Assembly (NCBI GenBank): GCA_000715635.1
Contig: KL569144.1
Location: forward strand, 66,169-71,518
Length of the DNA stretch: 5,350 bases
Direction of reading: 5' to 3'
DNA from: Streptomyces violaceus
Lineage (GTDB): Bacteria > Actinomycetota > Actinomycetes > Streptomycetales > Streptomycetaceae
Shown here: positions 1-4,234 of the stretch, one piece after another
How the letters are laid out: each line of letters begins with the position of its first letter
Position numbering within the stretch: the stretch's first letter is position 1
The notes under the pieces: model-generated
The model's database searches: none
What the model saw: the letters and a program-made list of their open reading frames with translations, nothing else
What the model was told of the DNA's origin: nothing
Translations under genes and position numbers: made by a program

Positions 1-1531
1 GAACCGCTACTACATGTGGTCCGGGTACACGGGCAACGACGGCACCGGCGGCGGCCCGGTCCTCGGCAACGACGAACTCGGCTACGGCTGGACGACCTAC
101 CCCGAGCGCCTGGAGCAGGCCGGCGTCTCCTGGAAGATCTACCAGGACATCGGCGACGGCCTCGACGCGAAGGGCTCCTGGGGCTGGATCGAGGACGCCT
201 ACCGCGGCAACTACGGCGACAACTCGCTGCTGTACTTCAACAAGTACCGCGACGCGAAGCCCGGCGACCCCTGGTACGACAAGGCCCGCACCGGCACGAA
301 CGCCAAGGCCGGCGACGGCTACTTCGACGTGCTGAAGGCAGACGTCAAGGCCGGCAAGCTGCCGCAGATCTCCTGGATCGCCGCCCCGGAGGCCTTCTCG
401 GAGCACTCCAACTGGCCGTCGAACTACGGCGCCTGGTACATCGCCCAGGTCCTGGACGCCCTCACCTCCAACCCGGAGGTCTGGTCGAAGACGGCCCTGT
501 TCATCACCTACGACGAGAACGACGGCTTCTTCGACCACGTCGTGCCGCCCCTGCCGCCGAAGGACGCCTCCCGCGGCAAGTCCACCGTCGACGTCTCCCT
601 CGACCTCTTCCCGGGCGACGGCAAGAACACGGCCGGTCCCTACGGCCTCGGGCCGCGGGTGCCGATGCTGGTCGTCTCGCCGTGGAGCAAGGGCGGATAC
701 GTCTGCTCCGAGACCCTCGACCACACCTCCATCCTGCAGTTCATGGAGCGCCGATTCGGTGTGCGCGAGAGCAACATCTCGCCCTGGCGACGGGCGATCT
801 GCGGTGACCTGACCTCCGCGTTCGACTTCTCCCGCAAGGACACCCGGCCCGCCCCGCTGCCCGGCACCGACGCGTACGAGCCGCAGGACCGCGAACGCCA
901 CCCCGACTACAAGCCCACCCCGCCCGCCGACCCGCGCATGCCCCGGCAGGAACGCGGCCTGCGCCGCGCCCGGCCGCTGAAGTACGCACCGTACGTGGAC
1001 GCCTCGGTCGACGCGGCGGCCGGGAAGCTCACGCTCGCCTTCGCCTCCGGGCCGAAGGCGGGCGCCGCCTTCCACATCACTTCCGGCAACCGCGCCGACG
1101 GCCCCTGGATGTACACCACCGAGGCCGGCAAGTCTCTCTCCGACACCTGGAACTCGGCCTACTCGGCGGGCTCGTACGACCTGACCGTGCACGGCCCGAA
1201 CGGCTTCGTGCGCGTCTTCAAGGGGTCGAACAAGACGGCCGGCTGCGAGGTCACCGCACGCCACACCGGTGACGACGTCGAACTCACCTTCACCAACAAG
1301 GGCTCCGGCACGGCACGGCTGAAGCTCTCCGACCGCTACGGCGGCCGGCCCTCGACCGTCACCGTCCGCCCGGGCGCGAAGGTGCGGCGGACCGTCGACC
1401 TCGACCGCAGCCGCCGCTGGTACGACCTGACCGTCACCGCCGAGGGCGACACGGCGTTCCTGCGGCGGTTCGCGGGGCACGTCGAGAACGGCCGGCCGGG
1501 TGTGAGCGACCCGGCGATCATCACCGGGTAG
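1..1531 (+). CDS. Phosphocholine-type phospholipase C, C-terminal part (5' truncated by window edge)
   Basis: Secreted phosphoesterase of the bacterial phospholipase C family, which hydrolyses phosphatidylcholine-like lipids to diacylglycerol and a phosphorylated headgroup. The first full codon is at position 2 and 509 residues are visible; family members are usually near 680-700, so roughly 170-190 N-terminal residues, including any Tat signal peptide, lie upstream. Seen in sequence (numbering from position 2): NRYYMWSG at the start, the SEHSNWPSNYGAWYI block near 133-147, the metal/active-site motif TYDENDGFFDHVVPP near 169-183, RVPMLVVSPWSKGGYV near 219-234, and LDHTSILQFMERRFG near 239-253. 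Two C-terminal beta-domain repeats of the phospholipase C C-terminal type follow, near 327-409 and 412-495; the second ends in the hallmark FLRRFAGHVENG...SDPAI. The reading frame is intact to TAG at 1529-1531. The last 11 bp overlap the convergent transporter gene. Family assignment is secure; exact substrate preference (choline versus other headgroups) is inferred. Confidence 0.95.
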   Translation, partial: NRYYMWSGYTGNDGTGGGPVLGNDELGYGWTTYPERLEQAGVSWKIYQDIGDGLDAKGSWGWIEDAYRGNYGDNSLLYFNKYRDAKPGDPWYDKARTGTNAKAGDGYFDVLKADVKAGKLPQISWIAAPEAFSEHSNWPSNYGAWYIAQVLDALTSNPEVWSKTALFITYDENDGFFDHVVPPLPPKDASRGKSTVDVSLDLFPGDGKNTAGPYGLGPRVPMLVVSPWSKGGYVCSETLDHTSILQFMERRFGVRESNISPWRRAICGDLTSAFDFSRKDTRPAPLPGTDAYEPQDRERHPDYKPTPPADPRMPRQERGLRRARPLKYAPYVDASVDAAAGKLTLAFASGPKAGAAFHITSGNRADGPWMYTTEAGKSLSDTWNSAYSAGSYDLTVHGPNGFVRVFKGSNKTAGCEVTARHTGDDVELTFTNKGSGTARLKLSDRYGGRPSTVTVRPGAKVRRTVDLDRSRRWYDLTVTAEGDTAFLRRFAGHVENGRPGVSDPAIITG

Positions 1532-2477
1532 CCGTGGTGAGGTGCCCCGGATCGTGCGGCCGGGGCACCAACGCCGGTTCGGCCGTGGCCGAGCCGGGTT
1601 CCAGGGCCAGGACGGCGGCCACCGGATGGTCGTCGTCGTCCACCGGGCGGCCGTGGTCCACGGGCGTCGCCCTGCTGAGCAGCACCACGCCCCAGGACGC
1701 CAGGCCGGCCCCGGCGAGCGCGAGCAGCACACCCGCCGGGCCGCCCTGGAGACGTTCGCCCAGCAGCGACAGCCCGATCACCGCGGCGGCCAGCGGGTTG
1801 GCCAGCGTCACCATCGCGAGCGGGGCGCCCAGACCGCCCCGGTACGCCACTTGCGACAGCAGCAGCCCGCCGGCCGCGAAGGCCGCCACGAGCAGCGCCA
1901 CCCCGACCACCTGGACGCTCAGCAGCGGACCCGACCGGTCCGTCGCGGCCACCGTCACGGTCTGGGTGAGGGCCGAGGCGACTCCCGACGTGATGCCGGA
2001 CGCGGTCGCGTGCCGCAGCCCGGGTCGGGCGCCCGGCCGGGACAGCACCCCGATGAGGGCAGCGGTGGCACCCGCCACCACCAGCGCCTCGGAAACGCTC
2101 AGCACATCGTCGGGCGCCGGGCCGGATGCCGTGACCAGGATCGCGCCCAGGCCGAGCAGCGTCAGTGCGGTGCCCTTCCACTCGACCGTGCTCACCCGCC
2201 GCCCCGCGAGCCGCGCCCCCATGGGCACCGCCGCGACCAGGGTGAGCGCGCCGAGCGGCTGGACCACGGTCAGCGGCCCGTACCTCAGGGCCACGACGTG
2301 CAGCAGCGCGGCCGACGCGTTCAGCCCGACCGACCACCACCAGGCGCCGCTGCCGAGCAGCCGCAGCACGCCCGAGCCGGGGGAGCGGGAGGCGAGCCGC
2401 TCCTGGGCGACCGCCGCTGCCGCGTAGGCGACGGCGGAGACGAGGGACAGGGCGACGGCGACGACGACGGCGTTCAT
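1521..2477 (-). CDS. DMT/EamA-type integral membrane transporter
   Basis: A 318-residue polytopic membrane protein of the drug/metabolite transporter superfamily type; the substrate cannot be told from sequence. Hydrophobic segments lie near residues 3-23, 45-63, 69-90, 103-117, 128-145, 157-177, 187-207, 217-239 and 247-267, so nine or ten helices arranged as two related halves. Typical EamA-like ends of each half are seen: YGPLTVVQPLGALTLVAAVP near 66-85, and a second one, LAMVTLANPLAAAVIGLSLLGERL, running from 220 to 243. A NIPA-like magnesium transporter is an alternative within the same fold. The last 50 residues form a hydrophilic tail with VDDDDH and several His and Pro residues. The ATG at 2477-2475 overlaps the phosphatase stop (ATGA), with GGGAG (2489-2485) 7 nt upstream, indicating translational coupling. 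TGA at 1523-1521 falls inside the convergent phospholipase gene. A much longer open frame continues upstream in this phase but is antisense to or out of frame with the phosphatase. Confidence 0.88.
   Translation of the reverse strand: MNAVVVAVALSLVSAVAYAAAAVAQERLASRSPGSGVLRLLGSGAWWWSVGLNASAALLHVVALRYGPLTVVQPLGALTLVAAVPMGARLAGRRVSTVEWKGTALTLLGLGAILVTASGPAPDDVLSVSEALVVAGATAALIGVLSRPGARPGLRHATASGITSGVASALTQTVTVAATDRSGPLLSVQVVGVALLVAAFAAGGLLLSQVAYRGGLGAPLAMVTLANPLAAAVIGLSLLGERLQGGPAGVLLALAGAGLASWGVVLLSRATPVDHGRPVDDDDHPVAAVLALEPGSATAEPALVPRPHDPGHLTTATR
1541..1569. terminator. Perfect 10-bp stem-loop after the phospholipase gene, inside the transporter's coding end
   Basis: GGTGCCCCGG (1541-1550) and its exact reverse complement CCGGGGCACC (1560-1569) are separated by a 9-nt loop. 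The stem starts 10 nt after the phospholipase stop codon. No T-tract follows, which is normal for terminators in high-GC actinobacteria. The hairpin also lies within the last codons of the convergent transporter gene, so it must serve as coding sequence on the minus strand. Structure is seen directly; terminator function is inferred. Confidence 0.6.
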
Positions 2478-3343
2478 CGGCCGGCTCCCGCGAGCGCCTG
2501 CTCCTCGGATCGGCCTTGGGCCGGTACGAGCGTGCCCCGCGCGCGGCGCGCCGTGGTCGCCGTGCGGTGCGGCGAGCGGAGCGAGACGGGGGTCCCCCCG
2601 GACGAAGTCCCGGGGAGGATCATCGCGAGCGCGAGACCGAGCAGGGCCGTCGCCACGATCGCGTCCAGCCAGTAGTGGTTCGCGGTGCCGACGATCACCA
2701 GCAGCGTCAGCAGCGGATGCAGCAGCCAGAGCCAGCGCCACCGCGACCGGGTCGCGACGATCAGGCCGATCGCCACCATCAGGGCCCAGCCGAAGTGCAG
2801 CGACGGCATCGCCGCGAACTGGTTCGACAGGGAGTCGGTCGCGGGATTGCCGTACACCGACGGCCCGTACACGCGAGCCGTGTCCACCAGGCCGGTCGCG
2901 GCCAGCATCCGGGGCGGGGCGAGCGGGAACAGCAGATGAAGCACCAGTGCGGCGGCGGTGACGGCGGCCAGGACCCGGCGGGCCCACACGTAGTGGGCCG
3001 GGCGGCGCAGATAGAGCCAGACCAGGAAAGCGACGGTGGCCGGGAAGTGGACGGCCGCGTAGTAGGTGTTCGCGACATGCGCCAAGCCGTCGCCGTGCAG
3101 CAGCAGGGACTGCACCGCCCCCTCGCCGGGCAGCTGGACCGCTCGCTCGAAGTCCCACACACGCTGTGCGTTGTGGAAGGCCTCGCCGGTGTGGCCCGTG
3201 GCCAGCTGCCGGCCGAACTTGTAGACGAGGAAGAGCCCCGCGACGAGCAGGAGCTCCCGGACGAGCGGCGGTCGGGCTATGACGTGCGGCGGTCGCGCTG
3301 TCGCGTCGGACCCCGCCGGCGCAGGCTCGGTGCGGGCATTCAT
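2474..3343 (-). CDS. PAP2-superfamily membrane phosphatase (Aur1-like inositolphosphotransferase type)
   Basis: A 289-residue multi-pass membrane protein of the type 2 phosphatidic acid phosphatase superfamily, resembling the PAP2_3/Aur1-like branch. Hydrophobic segments are near residues 29-44, 93-111, 122-140, 185-198, 205-219 and 226-243. Seen motifs: FPLAPPRM (139-146), AMPSLHFGWA (178-187), which is the PSxH motif with H183, and GTANHYWLDA (219-228), which supplies the HxxxD pair H223 and D227. The classical KxxxxxxRP motif is not obvious; R145 may fill part of its role, as in Aur1-like members. Likely reaction is dephosphorylation or headgroup transfer on a lipid phosphate at the outer face of the membrane; substrate unknown. 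ATG at 3343-3341 is preceded by GAAGGGG with 7-nt spacing. It is the first gene of an operon with the transporter (4-nt overlap) and is divergent from the TetR gene. The tail after about residue 243 is basic, low in complexity, and includes a translated palindromic repeat. Confidence 0.9.
   Translation of the reverse strand: MNARTEPAPAGSDATARPPHVIARPPLVRELLLVAGLFLVYKFGRQLATGHTGEAFHNAQRVWDFERAVQLPGEGAVQSLLLHGDGLAHVANTYYAAVHFPATVAFLVWLYLRRPAHYVWARRVLAAVTAAALVLHLLFPLAPPRMLAATGLVDTARVYGPSVYGNPATDSLSNQFAAMPSLHFGWALMVAIGLIVATRSRWRWLWLLHPLLTLLVIVGTANHYWLDAIVATALLGLALAMILPGTSSGGTPVSLRSPHRTATTARRARGTLVPAQGRSEEQALAGAGR
2485..2489 (-). promoter_or_regulatory. Ribosome binding site of the transporter gene
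   Basis: GGGAG on the minus strand lies 7 nt upstream of the ATG at 2477. It sits inside the last codons of the phosphatase gene and supports the overlapping ATGA start over any upstream start in the same long frame. Confidence 0.6.
2574..2617. repeat. Streptomyces-type interspersed palindromic repeat inside the phosphatase 3' coding end
   Basis: The segment contains GGGGG-T-CCCCCC (2588-2599) and the hairpin 2595-2615: CCCC, C, GGAC, loop GAA, GTCC, C, GGGG, an 8-bp stem with one C/C mismatch. It is followed by GGAG and preceded by GAGCGGAGCGAGAC. I recall the GGACGAAGTCC core with flanking C and G runs, next to GAGCGxAGCGAGAC, as a frequent intergenic repeat in Streptomyces. Here it is in frame and translated as LPGTSSGGTPVSLRSP in the phosphatase tail. 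The palindrome is seen directly; membership in a genome-wide family is from memory. Confidence 0.65.
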
Positions 3344-3350
3344 CCCCCGG

Positions 3351-3357
3351 CCCCTTC
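3351..3357 (-). promoter_or_regulatory. Ribosome binding site of the phosphatase gene
   Basis: GAAGGGG on the minus strand lies 7 nt before the ATG at 3343. It is the only good Shine-Dalgarno candidate here and fixes the start of the 289-residue protein. Confidence 0.65.
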
Positions 3358-3373
3358 GGTGACGGTGGTGCTG

Positions 3374-3447
3374 TTATCGGTACGAGTGCGTACCGATACG
3401 CCAGTGTACCGATACGGTCGCGTTCCGGTACACTGGCGTATCGATAG
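3374..3447. promoter_or_regulatory. Operator array: five palindromic cores at 16-bp steps between divergent genes
   Basis: The 10-bp element GTAYCGRTAC occurs five times with exactly 16-bp spacing: TTATCGGTAC (3374), GTACCGATAC (3390), GTACCGATAC (3406), GTTCCGGTAC (3422), GTATCGATAG (3438). Read in the other phase, this is four overlapping 18-bp palindromes of form CGRTAC-N6-GTAYCG at 3378-3395 (perfect), 3394-3411, 3410-3427 and 3426-3443. The outermost cores deviate only on their outward sides. The array lies 30 nt upstream of the phosphatase ATG and 61 nt upstream of the tetR ATG, so it can control both promoters. Palindromes between a TetR gene and its divergent neighbour are normally that repressor's operators. 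No convincing -35/-10 pair was found; promoters probably overlap the array. TAGAAC at 3451-3456 is a weak -10 candidate for tetR. Confidence 0.8.
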
Positions 3448-3463
3448 ACGTAGAACACACTGC

Positions 3464-3483
3464 CGGCCGGAATTTTTCGGCCG
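3464..3483. promoter_or_regulatory. Small hairpin in the tetR leader
   Basis: CGGCCG (3464-3469) and CGGCCG (3478-3483) can pair as a 6-bp stem around the 8-nt loop GAATTTTT. It lies 25 nt before the tetR ATG and just upstream of its ribosome binding site. The A/T run is notable in such GC-rich DNA. The role is unknown; it could be a leader structure or another protein site. Confidence 0.35.
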
Positions 3484-3495
3484 CCGACGCAAGCC

Positions 3496-3500
3496 AGGAG
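3496..3500 (+). promoter_or_regulatory. Ribosome binding site of the tetR gene
   Basis: AGGAG lies 8 nt before the ATG at 3509. This decides the start against the much longer open frame that runs in from the left in the same phase. Confidence 0.75.
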
Positions 3501-3508
3501 CAGAGCCC

Positions 3509-4117
3509 ATGACGTCGCAGGCTGGGGACCGACCCGAGCCGGTCGGTGCCACGCGCCGCTCCAAGATCACGCCCGAGCGTGAGCAGGAGTTCTTCGAGGC
3601 CGTGCTGGAACAGCTCCGCGAGTGCGGCTACGACTCCGTCACCATGGAGGGGATCGCCGCCAGCACCCGCTGCAGCAAGTCCACGCTCTACCGTCAGTGG
3701 AAGACCAAGCCCCAGTTCGTGGCGGCGGCGCTGCGCTCCCACCGGCGGACGCGCTGCATCGACACCGGCTCACTCGCGGACGACCTGCGCGAGGCCGCCC
3801 GGGCGGCGGGAGAGCTGTCGGGCCGGGACACCAAGCTCCTCCAGGCGCTCGCCCACGCGGCCCCCCAGGATGCGGAGCTGCAGCGCGCGTTGCGCGAGGC
3901 GCTGGTCGAACCGGAGATCGCCGCGCTGAAGGAGATCATCCGGCGCGGGGTCGAGCGGGGAGAGGTGCCCGCCGATCACCCGGCGCTGGAGTACATCCCG
4001 GCACAGATGTTCGGCGTCCTGCGCATCCGGCCCGTCCTGGAGGGTGAGTACGCGGACCCGGACTACCTGGTCCGGTTCGTGGAGGCCGCCGTGCTGCCGG
4101 CCCTGGGCCTGAGATGA
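3509..4117 (+). CDS. TetR/AcrR-family transcriptional regulator
   Basis: A 202-residue helical DNA-binding repressor. The N-terminal TetR domain spans roughly residues 22-70, with the helix-turn-helix in VTMEGIAASTRCSKSTLYRQW (from 44), including the typical STLYRQW recognition-helix end. The C-terminal ligand-binding and dimer domain (about 85-200) has the sequence style of the TetR_C_11-like group: ALAHAAPQDAELQRALREAL, then IIRRGVERGEVPAD, then an ending in a hydrophobic helix. The ligand cannot be predicted. The length is normal for the family. ATG at 3509 was chosen for its AGGAG site at 8-nt spacing and because upstream sequence in this phase crosses the operator array. It is divergent from the phosphatase-transporter operon, so it probably represses that operon and itself through the 3374-3447 array. 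It is convergent with the membrane-protein gene downstream. Family is certain; targets are inferred. Confidence 0.93.
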   Translation: MTSQAGDRPEPVGATRRSKITPEREQEFFEAVLEQLRECGYDSVTMEGIAASTRCSKSTLYRQWKTKPQFVAAALRSHRRTRCIDTGSLADDLREAARAAGELSGRDTKLLQALAHAAPQDAELQRALREALVEPEIAALKEIIRRGVERGEVPADHPALEYIPAQMFGVLRIRPVLEGEYADPDYLVRFVEAAVLPALGLR

Positions 4118-4126
4118 GACCCGGGC

Positions 4127-4153
4127 CGCCGTCCGTCGGATGACAGGACGGTG
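4127..4153. terminator. Weak hairpin just after tetR
   Basis: CCGTCC (4129-4134) pairs with GGACGG (4146-4151) around an 11-nt loop, and can be extended by a G-U and a C-G pair to 4127-4153. It begins about 10 nt after the tetR stop. There is no T-tract. It is a possible terminator or RNA 3' end for tetR and is weaker than the next hairpin. Confidence 0.35.
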
Positions 4154-4160
4154 ACCCGAC

Positions 4161-4191
4161 CGCGCCGACCCGTGGGGACGGGGGCGGCGCG
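4161..4191. terminator. Strong GC hairpin in the convergent gap, likely bidirectional terminator
   Basis: Positions 4161-4167 (CGCGCCG) pair with 4185-4191, and 4169-4173 (CCCGT) pair with 4178-4182 around a GGGG loop (4174-4177). This gives 12 base pairs interrupted only by an A versus GG internal bulge. The hairpin lies 43 nt from the stop codons on both sides (tetR 4117, membrane protein 4235), as expected for a shared terminator. No T-tract is seen. Function is inferred. Confidence 0.5.
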
Positions 4192-4234
4192 CACCACCCG
4201 GCCGACCGTTTACGGGCGGGGCGGTTGTTCCCTG

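Noticed and set aside
16..807. A 263-residue Arg-rich open frame inside the phospholipase gene
   Set aside because: Out-of-frame shadow of a well-conserved enzyme frame.
1336..2340. A 334-residue minus-strand open frame spanning the phospholipase/transporter junction
   Set aside because: Arg/Gly/Ala-rich with no hydrophobic pattern; shadow of the transporter in another frame, extended through the phospholipase antisense.
1542..2675. Long plus-strand open frames opposite the transporter gene, including another at 1534-2427
   Set aside because: Compositions rich in Arg/Gln or Ser/Thr/Pro without any family motif; they are high-GC shadows of the membrane protein gene on the other strand.
3428..3456. 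Possible tetR promoter with GGTACA and TAGAAC hexamers spaced by 17 nt
   Set aside because: The -35 matches the consensus at only three of six positions and lies inside the repeat array, so I did not list it as a promoter.
1521..3458. A 645-residue open frame on the minus strand covering both the phosphatase and the transporter regions
   Set aside because: Only its last 318 residues look like a protein. The upstream part is an out-of-frame reading of the PAP2 gene and the operator array, and the ATGA start with a ribosome binding site at 2489-2485 explains the real start.
2516..4117. A 533-residue open frame on the plus strand ending as TetR
   Set aside because: The first 330 or so residues are low-complexity Arg/Gln/Gly-rich antisense of the phosphatase and cross the operator array. 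The TetR domain starts after the AGGAG-ATG at 3496-3511.
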